Source: Melampsora larici-populina 98AG31
Lineage: Eukaryota; Basidiomycota; Pucciniomycetes; Pucciniales; Melampsoraceae
Direction of reading: 5' to 3'
NCBI RefSeq assembly: GCF_000204055.1
Contig: NW_006768765.1
Location: 2,739,601-2,803,600 of the forward strand
Length of the DNA stretch: 64,000 nt
The first letter of the stretch is position 1, and every line of letters begins with the position of its first letter. A model generated the notes under the pieces. The model did not search any database and was not told where the DNA came from. It worked only from the letters and a program-made list of their open reading frames with translations. A program made the position numbers and the translations under genes. Below, one piece after another: positions 1 through 11,772 of the stretch.

Positions 1-69
1 GTGAATCGTGATAGGATGGTTTTGGCTGAGCGTATGTGGGAAGATTATATAGCTCAAGGCCGACGTTGA
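1..69 (+). CDS. C-terminal end of a PIF/Harbinger-type DDE transposase (partial)
   Basis: The window opens inside a plus-strand frame of 22 codons ending in TGA at 67-69, with residues RDRMVLAERMWEDYIAQG. A terminal helix of the form R-x-x-(hydrophobic)-x-x-x-MW-x-x-Y is common at the C-terminus of PIF/Harbinger (DDE_4) transposases. The catalytic domain would lie upstream, outside the window. The call rests on this short tail and on the convergent Myb/SANT gene, so it is tentative. It could also be the end of an unrelated gene. Confidence 0.4.
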   Translation: MNRDRMVLAERMWEDYIAQGRR

Positions 70-195
70 TGGATAAAATTATTTTATTACCACATCAATG
101 TTCATACAAAAGTAATTACATATTATATTTAAAAGATATTTGTCTTGTAGACTACTTGTGCAACAGATATTGAGTATTTCGTTGTGAACAGAAAC

Positions 196-1156
196 TTAGG
201 TACGGTTTTTCTTTTTGAGATCATCTCGATAAAGTATCACATTTCCATGTAAGCAAAGACGGGGACCAAATCCAAAACCGAGATTTTTCATGGCGTCTAC
301 GCTGAGTTCTGGCGAAAAGAACATTTCAAAGTTGTTAATGTCTAAAGACTTGAGTAAACTTCGAGTATGTTCATCATGCTTATTGATTGAACAAAAGTTG
401 AGGTATTCCTCGAATTCAGGAAATGGTCTGGGGGCTGGGGTGCCGCTTTGTAAACGGAATGCCGAACGGGTAAAGTTGGTTGAGGCAGTTCGATCTATTG
501 AAAATAAGCATCAGCTTGGTATGTAGCATTTGAATAAAGAGAAAAGCAAAACCTACTAGCAGGGCTATCATCGGCTTGATTCTCGACATGGCCATTGCTA
601 GAAGCTATATCAATTACACCTTGAGGATTGGGTGCTGCTAAATTAGAAACAAAAGGTCAGGTTTGATGAAAAGTTGTTGAACGAGAAATAAAAATTCACC
701 GTGGACGAATTCGATTTCAGGATCGAGTGGAGGTTGAGGTTGAACTCGACAACGGAACTCACGAGAGCCCGTTTCAATAGAAGGATCCACATGGACCAAG
801 TCCATATCAAGATACTGGCGCTGACCACCAAAGCGTATCTCTTCCCAATGGTGACCAGGTCTGAAACAGATAATGAAACGTAATCAAAATCAATGATCTG
901 AATCGAAGAATAGAAAACAATAACTTACTTGTGAGTATAGAAGGGGCTGCCATCCCTGCCATGACCAGGGCTAAGCCCTTCAACGGGAGCATGTCTTGCT
1001 CGTCTTTCAGCACTAAGACAAATCAAGTTGATGAGAAGAAAGAAATTTGAAAGAAAGTAAGAGTTTGAAGGGAACAAAATGTAGAACATACACCTCTTGT
1101 AGCGCAGTAGCTTCCTCGTCCCGTTGGGCTTGGCGTTTTGAGATTCCTTTTGGCAT
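196..1156 (-). CDS. 229-aa protein with SAM-like C-terminal region, five exons, transposon-associated
   Basis: Exons on the minus strand are 1156-1092, 1012-929, 860-700, 637-557 and 494-196. All introns are GT-AG (62-79 nt) and the spliced length is 690 nt with no internal stop, so the model is self-consistent. The protein starts MPKGISKRQAQRDEEATALQ (basic/acidic helix), then has a Gly/His-rich stretch around residues 33-55 and an acidic middle. The last 80 residues contain EFEEYLNFCSINKHDEHTR and a later FGFGPRL segment. These look like a sterile-alpha-motif-type bundle: an EYL start helix, then short helices ending in a G-rich loop. That resemblance is by eye only. Lying between a transposase end and a Myb/SANT gene, it may be an accessory Harbinger ORF. 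No catalytic motif is visible and its function is unknown. Confidence 0.7.
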
Positions 1157-1743
1157 GTTGGTGAAGAAGTGGAGGTGGATCGAGGTTGTGGTCAAGGGTT
1201 TGGTGATGAAGGTAAACAAGAAATGGGAGTTGACAAGATCCAAATATCGTATCTTGATTGTAGGATATGCTTGTATTCGAATCACAGCTGTATCAAAAAA
1301 AGAAACTTAATAAGATGAAAATGCTGTGTTGCTCGATTGTGTTGTTGATAGGCAAATGTTCTCAACTTGTTCAAGATGAACTTGTTTTGTTTTTTTAAAT
1401 AAAATCATCTATTCATTGCAGGCAATATATTTCAACTTGTAAATACAAAAACCATAGAAAAATTGAAAATAGATAGTTCGTGTGTGAGATTTTGATGATA
1501 GTTGTTACAAAAGCACAAGGAGATCCTATAAAGATCTTCAAATCCAATTTAATTGGGTGGAGGATGAATTTGACCAATACCTCGATCGTTTCTATCACAG
1601 TTTCAGACGTACCCGTTTTATTTAAAGTAGAAGCACAAGGATGAGAAGAAAAAGATAGGAGATGATAGAAAAGAGATCATGATTAATAGATTCATAGATT
1701 AGATGAAAAATATTAGTGAGATGATGACTTACATGAAGAGTGT

Positions 1744-3081
1744 TTAATTAATGTTTTCGTTTAATTTTTTCTTTAACCATACCCAGTGTTCCTCTTCATC
1801 AAGGTTTATGAAGAAGGAAGCTGAGTCTTTGTCTCTTAGAAGATCAGCAGCTTTCATCCGGATTTTGATGTTAGGAAACTCAGAATGTTTCTTTAATGAG
1901 AATAGCTCCATCGCTGGCTTGCGATTTGGGAATCTTTTGTTGGCCAAGGCTGCAGCTTGAAGACAAGATTGAACTCGATCTTCAACCGCTTCACGGTGAG
2001 CGTCCAGACGAGCTTGATTTCGGTCATTCTTCTCCTCCGCATACTTTTTTTCAGCTTCGAGTCTTTTTTCTTGATTGGAACTCATGATAATAATTGCTGA
2101 AGCTAAGTTGGTAGGCTGTTTAGAGTTGATTTTGACAATCTTCTTTTCTTGAATGTCCAGAGCTTTGAGTTTAGGCCCGCCGGAAGTGAAAGGGTTCTTG
2201 CGCTTGCTTGAATCATCGACTTGAGTGCAGGTAGATTGTTGAGTTGGTTCTATATTAAAATCATCGAGTATATCAACAATTCGAGATCCAGAAGATATGT
2301 TCGCCTCGGTGATACTATCCATGTGATCCTCGACCGGTTGAGGAGCAACTACAAAGTAAGAATGAGTTCAAAAATTCGAAAATGATCACAAGTGATGAAA
2401 TTCCACTTACTTTGTTCTTTGTTGCTTGTATTTTCAGGATCAGGAAGAATCTGAGTATTCGAGGTTGATAAGCTTTGTTGCTGAGACGTATTAGTCCCAG
2501 TACGATTTGCTCCAGGTGTTGCGATATGACCGATGAGGTTGTCAAGAGCACTGTAGAGTGGAAAGCCCTTTTTCTCGTAAGGGCGGGCATTCTTATGACC
2601 CTAAATACAAATGAAATGTACATCAAAGTCAGTACAGTAAAATAAGAAATAACAAGAACTTACTATGTGCCAATTTTTCCAGAAGTCCTCATCCGCGATG
2701 ATTCACTGCTCTTCTTCGTTCCAACCACCAACACCAGAAGCTTTCCTAATTTCACGAATTGCCTTATAATGGCTGGTGATCTAGAATAGATAAAGATTTC
2801 GAAAGGTGAGCAAAATACCTAGTATACTTTGTAAGATAAAACATGATACTAACCACAGTCCAATGATTCTTCAGTTGATTGATATCGAAACCAGGTGGAT
2901 ATTGTAACTTCAACCGATCTATGGCGGCATTCCAAGCGATCGGTTTGAAGCCGTTATCAGATCGATGGCCAAGATCAGCTTGCTCTTGAAGGCAGTTGAT
3001 GAAAGCCAGACTACGGCTTGTGTTCCATTGAGCGGTGGATTTGGGTTCTTGGTCCTTGTTGGTGGCCTTGGCTCGACCCAT
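1744..3081 (-). pseudogene. Myb/SANT-like DNA-binding protein of a Harbinger element, interrupted by one in-frame TGA
   Basis: Exons are 3081-2854, 2780-2664, 2600-2411 and 2348-1744. Introns are GT-AG and the total is 1140 nt in one frame (379 aa) if the stop is ignored. Residues about 15-105 form a trihelical Myb/SANT domain: TAQWNTSRSLAF, then QLKNHWTV, then SHYKAIREIRKASG-GGW. This is followed by the FWKNW and KKGFPLY blocks typical of plant and fungal L10-interacting/Myb_DNA-bind_3 proteins. The C-terminal half has a lysine/glutamate coiled-coil-like stretch. TGA at 2703-2705 falls in the second exon, just before an IIADEDFW block; one C-to-T change of CGA would explain it. Such Myb-like partners bind transposon ends and recruit the transposase. 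The stop probably makes this copy inactive. Confidence 0.75.
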
Positions 3082-3886
3082 ATTACGGTAAAGGTGTAGA
3101 GGCGATGTGGTGAGAAGATGTGATACGAGGAAATTTGATAAGATGAACTGAGTAAATTGAAGCTGGTGTTTAAACTATGAGCTCGATGCGAGTTGAAGAC
3201 AGGAGGGGGGGTATCAGAATTTTGGACTTGTATGACAAAAATCAGATCGAATATGAATATGAAACTGGAGACAAGTGTTGAGTGTTGAACATGTGATTAT
3301 CAGCGAGGTTCTCATTTCAAAGTTGATGAGGTTCCCATTTCTAACCGAATTGGAATCCTCAAGTTGAACGAGGTTCTCATTTCTAACCGGATTGAGATCC
3401 TCGACCTTTGAAACTAACGAACCACAAGCGGATGCAGTGGATGATCATCAAAAATAAACTCACAGTTGTCCAATTGGTTTGTTCAGCTTTGAAGTGAATG
3501 ATCGATCGATTCACTTTTGAGATAGGATAGAAGTGAAAATTTTGAAAACATGGAGAGGAGAGAGGGAGGGTTTTTTTGGCACAGCTGTATCAGAAGAAAC
3601 CCGAAGCATGCGTCCAAGGACCGAAGAAGTTTCCTGAATCATGCCATCTGTATGATTTGACCGATTGGTGTTTAAACTAATGAGCTTGATGTGAGTTGAA
3701 GGAAGGAGGGGGGGGTATCGGAATTTGGACTTGTGCGTTTTCAAAAAAACATATGATCTGACCGATTTTGGGTCAAATAAGTACTTATTGAAAAAATAAA
3801 GACCTACTTGGTCCATTATTATAAGTAGCGAAATAAGTTACTTATTGGTACCATAAGTACTTACGAAAAGGTACAAGAATTCCGTG
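3082..3886. other. Non-coding Harbinger DNA with a partial direct repeat of about 502-bp spacing
   Basis: No gene is seen. A block of about 67 bp at 3165-3231 (GGTGTTTAAACTATGAGCTC and following, ending in a poly-G tract and GGACTTG) recurs at 3667-3734 with small changes, so part of the Myb gene's 5' flank is duplicated. Between the copies a degenerate GAGGTTCTCATTTC unit recurs three times (3305-3410). From 3770 on the DNA is rich in AAGTACTTA-type short palindromes. A 101-codon minus frame at 3511-3816 spans the repeat and is judged spurious. Confidence 0.5.
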
Positions 3887-4249
3887 TGTGATATCCCGAT
3901 ATCCCTGTTCCCTATTGTTCCACTTCTCTTTCCCTCACGCTTTTGTCAGCGTGCTTTTCTTACTCATCTTGTGTGCTTTCAGAATGTAACCTGACTTTTC
4001 ATCTCGGACGAATCCAGACCGGATTTGTCCTCCACCTTTGCAAAACCGGATCCTGTCATCCCGGATCCGGACATCCTTTCCATATCTCGATGTTCATCAG
4101 ATCCAACCAGTTGTACCAAATCCTGATTACCTAATTTGTAACTCACCGAGATGGACGCCTATAAAGGGCGCCCATCCCTGGCTTGTGGAATGAATCCCCA
4201 AGCAGCTTCTCAGTAGATTCACCGAACAGAATCCCTATTGAAAATAACA
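3887..4249 (+). repeat. 5' LTR of Gypsy-1
   Basis: The 363-bp LTR starts TGTGATATCC and ends in CA. Relative to the 3' LTR it has C for T in a TTTG(C/T)AAAACC context and A for C near the end (CAGAATCC against CAGCATCC). It contains a GGATCCGGACATCC block and a TATAAAG box at about 4158-4165 that could serve as the promoter. Confidence 0.95.
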
Positions 4250-4722
4250 AATAATTATTTGTTAGTAAAACCTTCTCCTTCTCTAACACCCTTCCCACCA
4301 CAATCGAAGACAATCCCATATTAACCTGTGATCTCACCCTATTACCTAGTGCTTAATCAACTCCAACAAAATCGATCCGAGAAAATTAATCAATCAGCAC
4401 CACCGCTTCACAAGTTAATATCCCCTAGTCGTAAGTAACCCTCGAATTCCCTAGCTAGTTATTCGATCCTACTTCAGAAACTAACCGCTCTTCGATTGGT
4501 TAGACCCAAGGAATCCAACCACACAACTAACAAACCCGACCTCATCGTATAAACACCTTTTAAGGTAAACACTGAAAACACAACAGGAAGATTTTTATCT
4601 TTTTTACAAACGTACGTACTCTCTCGATAAGAGACTCTGATCAAGTCTCGCGGAAAAAAAAATATTAATCAAGAAATCCGACAAAATCCTTTTTTCGACG
4701 TACAGAAAAGACTACCAATAGA
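4250..4722 (+). other. Gypsy-1 leader between 5' LTR and gag; primer binding site not identified
   Basis: The 473-nt leader is A/C-rich. Directly after the LTR comes AATAATTATTTGTTAGTAAA, which I cannot match with confidence to the 3' end of a tRNA, so no primer binding site is called. Confidence 0.6.
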
Positions 4723-7700
4723 ATGGACGAACACAACAGATTTGTCCAAGTGCCGGCCGAAGACATTCGAGTTCTTCGCGCCCAAATTTAACAAACCAAT
4801 GTTGACTCACAGAACACTGCGCAAGCTCACGCGCAAGCTCTCTCGGAACTCCGAGAACAATACCAGCAGGCCTATCAACAACAGGCCTTGGAACTCGCCA
4901 ACACCAAGACTATCATTCAACAATTACAAAACAACCAACACCATAGCCATACAAAAAAACCCGATGCCTTCCGAGGAGAACCTCGCAAATTTGAAGGATA
5001 CGGCAACAACGCCGAACTATGGCTACTCGAACTCGAGTCAAACTTCCGCATACATCATTACCCTGAAACTGAATGGGGTGAAATGATAGGAGCTTATTTG
5101 GACGAAGAATCAAAAATGTATTGGCTCTCCGAACGAAACGCTACCGGAGGAATCATAACCAACTACCAAGAATTCAGAAATAAATTCCTCCATAAGTACA
5201 ACTTCAGCCTGACCATGGATGAGATACGTGAAAAGATGAAGTTGTTATATTATCGACACGATATCCATGACTACATCTTGAGATTTTGGAAACTATCTTG
5301 CCAAATCCCTCTAGATAAGTTCAGCTTCCTCGACAGAAAATTTGCTTTCTTAGACAAGCTTCCCACAAACATTAGAGAATGGGCCAACCGACCCGAGATT
5401 GTCGAAAAAGAAGATATGGAATTGATCTACGCAGCAGCCCAAGAACGCGATTGAAATAACAAGGTTAACAACAGGAGCTTTAAAAACTCCGAGCAAAAAC
5501 CTACGTTTGAACGGAAATTCCATAACCACTCCTTCTCTCAAAATCACTCTAACCATAGGAACTCTAACTTCGGAAGGCCCCCTGCGATCACTAACACTTC
5601 CGGACCTATGGACTTAGACTACATTGATAAACCAAACTCAAAATCAGGAATAGAATGTTATAAATGTCACGAAAAAGGACACCTTTCGAGGGAGTGTACA
5701 AAAAAACCGTCTAAACCCAATTTCAAGAAACCAACCTTGGCCAGTGGAGATCGACGTAAACAAAGCCTTCTAATGATGGACATGGAACCAGGAACTTCCG
5801 AAGAAATGGAAACCACTCCTTTCCTCGGACCTGACGGGAATATGGTTAAGGCATCCAAAGAATCAACTATCAGCTTAGACGGTCCCGATCTCGATGGAAG
5901 AGAAGATCTTGCCTTGAAAGTCAAAGCCTATAAAGAAACCATCAAGGATCCATTAAACAATGACAGACTTAAGGAGGAACGAAGAGCGTTGACAAAGCTC
6001 TTTCAAGACCAAGCAGAGGAACTCTCCTACAGATGCTGTAAGTCTTGCCTCATTTTCGGAAATGAGGATATCCCAGAAACTAAGTCCAAAGGCATTGATT
6101 ATTTTGATTTAGACGCCGATCAAATAAACAACTTGATGAAGAGACCTTTTGAAGAAGACCTAGAGGAGGAAGGTACCAAGAATAACCCTATTGTAGTTAA
6201 CCCGAGCTCCCCTCTAACCTCAGGATATTCTAACTACCCAAATATCCCCAGCCCTTCGTACTCTCCATCAACCCCACCAGAAATGTGTAATATCGATATG
6301 TCAAACCTACCATTTTCACTGTCTACTCCGGAACATGGGAACGACAAGATGTCAGCAAAAGAGAAGGGAACCCAAGACCTGAATCTCATGCCCCTAGGTA
6401 AAAATGTCTTCACTTACCCAGATATAAAAAGAGACGGCAGACAAATTGATGGGTTCGGCTTCACCAATACACCATTTCACTCACCTATAGACGAAAAAGA
6501 CAGAGAAAGGTTAGGAGAAGAGGAATTAGAACACGTTGAAACATGGAACAAGATATTCAACTCAAGCTCTAAAAGACCCAGATGGACAGGATACGCCATT
6601 AGTGGACCCAAGGACATAGGAGAATACGACGGTCAAGCTATCCTTAGTCTTGAGGAAGGAGAAATTTATGAAGGACAAACGCTGTCGCTGAACATCGTCG
6701 ATTTGGCAACGCAAAACGACTCAAGCTCTCCCCTTCCCACATACACTAGCCACTTCAGAAATTATCCTTTGGCCACGATCCTCGACACTGGAGCAGCAGC
6801 AAACTACATATCGGAGCACAAACTCAAGAAAATGCTGGAATTAAACCCTAACCGGATAAGCTTGGAAGACACCGATGGCCAAAAAGTAAGACTGGCTAAC
6901 GGCGCCCACGAAACATCAACCAAGATCGCTAGTTTCAAATTAGAAATCGACGATTGCAATAACGGGACATTCTTCAGGTTCATGGTGAAGGCCTACGTAC
7001 TACCATTACCAAATGTGGAGTTGATTTTGGGGATGCCATGGTTCAAAGAACACAGACCTAAAATCAACTTCAATACAATGGAATACCAAATCGAAAACAA
7101 CTCTCGACATTACACGTTTATACCAAAGCCCAAGGGAAACGACCTTTACACCCTAGCCATAGACTCCTTACACTCTGTGTTAGAAAATTGCACCCGTAAA
7201 ACGGCACCCGAATGCTTTAAAGAGGAAATAGAAAAAGTAGAACGCAAACATAGGCATTTCATAGATACTGGTGATAGTAACCCAATCAAAACACACGGAC
7301 GACCTCTGACCCCACCGGAACACCAACTCATAGGCCAGTTCGTTGAAGAAGGTTTGGAGCAAGGTATCATAGAAAGAACCGATTCTCCGTGGAGCTCTCC
7401 ACTGTTGTTAGTAAAGAAACCAGACGGTTCAACGAGAGTATGCGTTGACTACCGAGCGCTAAACAAAGTTACAAGAAAAAACGCGTATCCACTACCCCGA
7501 ATAGACGACGCATACCAATTTCTGACCGGCGCAAAATGCTTCACGACCATTGATCTGAAATCCGGGTTCTGGCAGGTGCCAATGGCCCCTCAAGATAAAG
7601 AGAAAACGGCCTTCACCTGCCGTCAAGGACATTTCCAATGGTCAGTTATGCCGTTTGGACTCTGCAACACGCCGGCCACCTTCCAAGAGATGATGAACGA

Positions 7701-9948
7701 CATCTTGCAAGAAGCCATTGATAAATACGCACTTGTATACTTAGATGATGTGATTATATTCTCTAGGACCCCGGAAGAACACATCAAGCATGTTAAGCAA
7801 GTATTTGAAATTCTGAAGAAACAAAGGTTAGTAGTCTCGCCCAAGAAATGTCAGTGGGGAAAGAACTCACTGTTGTTTTTGGGTCACATCGTGGACGGCA
7901 ATGGGATTAGGACCAACGCCGATAAAATTGATAAAATTACACAATGGCCCACCCCAACTAATATATCACAGGTAAGAGGGTTCCTTAACCTCTGTACGTA
8001 TTACAAACGCTTTATTAAAGGGTTTTCCTCCATTGCTTCACCTATATACAAGCTCACTGAAGGCTCCCCGAAGCCGGGGACTTCGATTCAGTGGGGGGAT
8101 GACCAATAAACGGCGTTCATAAGCCTCAAGAAAGCCTTATCCGAAACTGTCCCTCTTTCTCACCCAACACCCTTTAAACCGTTTGTCCTGGACACCGATG
8201 CCTCAGGCACTAACATCGGCGCAGTACTTCAACAAGATGAACTTACAGAAGTACCAAAATCCGGTGATTTTGATTTTGCCGTGTATCAAAAAAACCTCAA
8301 GAACAATAACCTTCGACCAATTGCTTTTGAGTCGAGAAAACTTTCGAAGACTGAGCAGAATTATAGCGCCCAAGAAAGGGAACTGTTGGCTATAGTACAC
8401 GGCTTAAAACACTTCAGGGGTTTCATCGAAGGTTCGCCTATCCTCGTTAGAACTGACCATGAATCCCTGAAACATTTCAAAACACAAAAATTTATCAATC
8501 GACATCTCGCGCGATTTGTAGACGAAATAGAGTTTTTTAACGCTCACATAATCTACCGGCCCGGAAAAGAACAACTCGCGGCTGATTCATTGTCCCGGAA
8601 ACCAAACACAAAATTCGATAAGGAACCACCCGAGGTGGCCCAACCACTCTTTAATATCAACAACCAGGAGGACGCCTATAGAACCTTAGTCAAATACAAA
8701 ATGAAACTCGAGGCAGGAGCTGATCCGGCCACAATTGGCAACGGGTTGTTCCGCCTGACCCACAACCAGTTAGTATTATACAAGGATGAAAATCTGAGTA
8801 CCATTCCCCGAATCGTAGCAACAAACGAAAGACAAGCTGAAAGCATAGCCTTCCAAATCCACGAGGACCTAGGCCACCGAAATGTAGAAGACGTGCTAAC
8901 CGCAGTAAAGAAGAGGTACTGGTTCCCTCAACTAAATCAGACCGTCAGGAATGCAATAACATTATGCGCAGCGTGCCAAATACACGCTGCCCCGACAAAA
9001 CAACACCAACTACCAATCCAGATGATAACAAGAGGTGAACCATTCCGTAAGTGGGGAATGGACTTTGTGGGACCCTTGGTAAAAAGTGCTAATAACCATC
9101 AATTCTTGGTAACCGCGATAGACTACGGAACGGGTTGGGCTTACGCTAAACCCTTAAAAAGGACTTCAGCAGGCGCGGCTATTGGTTTAATCAAGGAAAT
9201 TATCCTGAGCCACGGCGTACCGGTAGAAATTACCACTGACAACGGATCCAAATTCATATCAAAGGAATTCAGGGAATTCATGTTGGACCACGGCATCAGA
9301 CACATAACCACCACTGCTTACCATCCACAAGCTAATGGGCTGGTTGAGCAATTCCACGGAACGTTCGTAAATTCATTGCGAAAATTCTGCAGCCCTTATA
9401 ACCAAGACCGATGGGACGAATACGTGAACTCATGCCTCTTCGCTTACAGGGCATCCTACTCACATTCCATGAAGGCATCGCCATACTTTATGGTATACGG
9501 AAGCGACGCGCGGTTGCCGTCTGAAAAAGTAAGCATAAAGTACGATGACTCCGTCGAAAATTTAGAATTGATCCATAGGCAACGAAACCTAGTTATCCGA
9601 AAACATGCTACTGGACGCTCAGAGCTTATTTGAGACCTTAATTCAAGAGCTGAAGAACGAAACTCCGCAACAGAAGAGTCCTACACGGAAAGAAGCCTCA
9701 AAACAGGAAACCTTGTGCTCAGGAGCTTTGAGGGACGACCATCAAAGTTACATCCAAAATGGGATGGACCTTTTATTGTTAGAACTTGTTACCCCAACGG
9801 TACGTACAGTCTGATGACTGCGAATGGACATATCCTGAAAGCTAACATCAACGGATCACGACTTAAATTGTTCAAAGGAAAATCCGCCGACTTCTTCTAC
9901 GCCTCTCGCGAACTCCACAAACGCGACGAACTTGCCAGAAGAGAGTAA
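4723..9948 (+). pseudogene. Gypsy-1 gag-pol polyprotein (1,741 codons), one frame with four nonsense codons
   Basis: From ATG 4723 to TAA 9946-9948 a single frame runs without indels, broken only by stops at 4789-4791 (TAA), 5452-5454 (TGA), 8107-8109 (TAA) and 9631-9633 (TGA). Gag covers about 4723-5600 and ends in a CCHC knuckle CYKCHEKGHLSREC (5656-5697). The protease has LDTGAAAN (about 6780). RT has DLKSGFWQVP and the YLDD catalytic box (about 7738). RNase H spans about 8140-8600. Integrase has an HHCC finger (about 8850-8980) and DDE residues in GMDFVG, TDNGSKF and LVEQFHG. No chromodomain is seen at the C-terminus. Each stop is explained by one C-to-T change (CAA or CGA). The copy cannot make full protein without readthrough, although its LTRs are young. 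Confidence 0.93.
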
Positions 9949-10186
9949 CGTACACAGCGACCCCGAAGAAGAAGAGATGTTGGCAAGAAAAGAAGAGCAT
10001 CTTGTCGACTTAGCAATAAAACTACATGACAAGTTATACGAAGAAGAAGCGAATAAAGATTTCAGAAAATTTTCCGCAAGGGCTTTAGGCGCCTTGTACT
10101 ATTACATAAAGAATTCATTAGACGTAGTAAAAGATGAACTCGACCACGGGGAGAGCAATAAAAAAAACTAGGAAGTTTTCGGTCTT

Positions 10187-10199
10187 AAAGAGGGGGTGA
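10187..10199 (+). promoter_or_regulatory. Polypurine tract of Gypsy-1
   Basis: AAAGAGGGGGTGA lies directly before the 3' LTR TG at 10200. Its position and purine content fit the plus-strand primer of LTR retrotransposons. Confidence 0.85.
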
Positions 10200-10562
10200 T
10201 GTGATATCCCGATATCCCTGTTCCCTATTGTTCCACTTCTCTTTCCCTCACGCTTTTGTCAGCGTGCTTTTCTTACTCATCTTGTGTGCTTTCAGAATGT
10301 AACCTGACTTTTCATCTCGGACGAATCCAGACCGGATTTGTCCTCCACCTTTGTAAAACCGGATCCTGTCATCCCGGATCCGGACATCCTTTCCATATCT
10401 CGATGTTCATCAGATCCAACCAGTTGTACCAAATCCTGATTACCTAATTTGTAACTCACCGAGATGGACGCCTATAAAGGGCGCCCATCCCTGGCTTGTG
10501 GAATGAATCCCCAAGCAGCTTCTCAGTAGATTCACCGAACAGCATCCCTATTGAAAATAACA
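10200..10562 (+). repeat. 3' LTR of Gypsy-1
   Basis: The 363-bp partner of the 5' LTR differs from it at two positions. It is followed by CGTG, the 4-bp target duplication. Confidence 0.95.
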
Positions 10563-11772
10563 CGTGCCAAACGGACTTTTCAAAATCTGACTTTTGAAAG
10601 TCAAATTTCGACTTAAGTACCTTAAAAAAAGTCGTACCAAACGTGCCCTCAGGCTCTCTCTGCTGATGCAAGTTCAGATGTCCCAAATGATCAAACTTGT
10701 TGGATCCACATGAGCTCGCCACAGTCCACCCTTTTGCAATGTCCAGGTGAGCATGGCACATGGAGACTTGTGCGCCGATTGGCAAGCTACAAACTCGTCA
10801 TACCTCATCGGCATCGTACATAATAATCTTCTAGAAACAAGATCCCAAGATCAAGAAAAGTTTTTCAAACTTGATTGCCGGATGATGACGAGGAATGGGT
10901 TTTTAGGGTTTTCTAGGCAGGGTACAATTAGTTTCGGTTTGTTCGAGTTTAATTTAGGTGTTTTTGTGAGGGTTTAAGTCGACTTAAACCCCAACCCCAA
11001 CCCGAAATTGGTGAATTCACACTCGGTCCGGCGCCTTAACAGGCCTAACTCAAGTCTTGCCGCTTTTTCCCTTCAAAACCGGTATACTTGAATAAGAGTA
11101 AAGTTGTTCACTTTGTAAAATTTAGTTTTTGATTTGAGTTTTTGAGTCATCGACTTTTCTCAATTTGGTCAGCAGTCCTTCCTGGGTACTTCGATCTCAT
11201 CCTTAACCTTTCCCCCTTCTGATCAGTCTCGATCACTTCCTAGTCCTCAGCCTTTTCTTTCTTCCTTTCCATATTCGATCTCTATATTTCTCTTTATACT
11301 ACCTCTCTCTCTGTGTGTGTTTTCTTTGGGTCTTTGGTCTAATTCAATTCTCATCCTCACACTCTCTCATTCCATCTTCTTCCTCCTTATCTCGACCCTT
11401 GGTTTCGTTATTTGATTTCGTTGCTATCGTCTTGGTTTCCTCATTCACTCTTCGATCAGGTCTGTGCCCTTCTCTCAACTTCCCTTCCTTTCGCCAATAT
11501 CCTTACCTGACTCTCTCGCTCGTATTGTGGTTTGGCGGTCTTGCTCGCATTCTGCGAATCGCTCTGTGCGTACTTTTGGGGATTCTTTGTCTTCGATCAC
11601 GCTTGATGTTACACCACTGACGCCAACCTGACCTACACGTCTTACTCCCGATCACTCGCCTTCACCGCTCGTTCCCTTTTTGACGATAACACAACCTTAT
11701 CTGATTGCCACACGTTTCTCACGACAGACTTTCACTCGTCTGCACCTACTTCATCTAAAGGCACTTCACATT
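10563..11772. other. Harbinger end, then intergenic DNA and promoter/leader of the RRM gene
   Basis: 10,563-10,649 is the proposed Harbinger terminus, with CCAAACGGAC and ACCAAACGTGCCC blocks. 10,650-11,100 shows no gene. 11,150-11,770 is strongly pyrimidine-rich (CTCT, TTCTT, TCTTCC runs) on the plus strand, typical of basidiomycete promoter and 5' UTR DNA, and leads into the ATG at 11,773. The plus-strand frame at 11,315-11,620 is judged a by-product of this composition. Confidence 0.5.

Larger units (their letters stand above)
3887..10562 (+). mobile_element. Ty3/Gypsy LTR retrotransposon (Gypsy-1), 6,676 bp, recent insertion
   Basis: Two 363-bp LTRs (3887-4249 and 10200-10562) begin TGTGATATCC and end AATAACA, so they have the canonical TG...CA ends. 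They differ at only two positions that I can see. The flanks show a 4-bp target duplication CGTG (3883-3886 and 10563-10566). A purine tract lies directly before the 3' LTR. The interior is one gag-pol frame in the order protease, RT, RNase H, integrase, which defines Gypsy. The insertion sits inside the Harbinger-like element. Confidence 0.95.
1..10649. mobile_element. PIF/Harbinger-like DNA transposon, right-hand part (left end outside window), with nested Gypsy element
   Basis: The block holds a short transposase-like C-terminus on the plus strand and, convergent with it, a 229-aa gene and a Myb/SANT gene. PIF/Harbinger elements are known to carry a DDE transposase plus a Myb-like partner. 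The proposed right end at about 10,563-10,649 reads inward (minus strand) as GGGCACGTTTGGTACGAC, which resembles the G/C-starting, GTTTGG-containing termini of PIF elements. That end is separated from the rest by the Gypsy insertion at 3,887-10,562. Subterminal DNA before the insertion (3,770-3,886) repeats AAGTACTTA-type palindromes. The left end lies outside the window, so the TIR pair and target duplication cannot be checked. Confidence 0.5.

Noticed and set aside
3943..4134. 63-codon frame in the 5' LTR, repeated at 10256-10447
   Set aside because: It is LTR sequence present identically in both LTRs, with no domain. It is explained by the repeat.
4789..9633. Programmed stop readthrough in Gypsy-1
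   Set aside because: Four stops are spread through gag, RT and integrase, not at a gag-pol border. Mutation is the simpler explanation.
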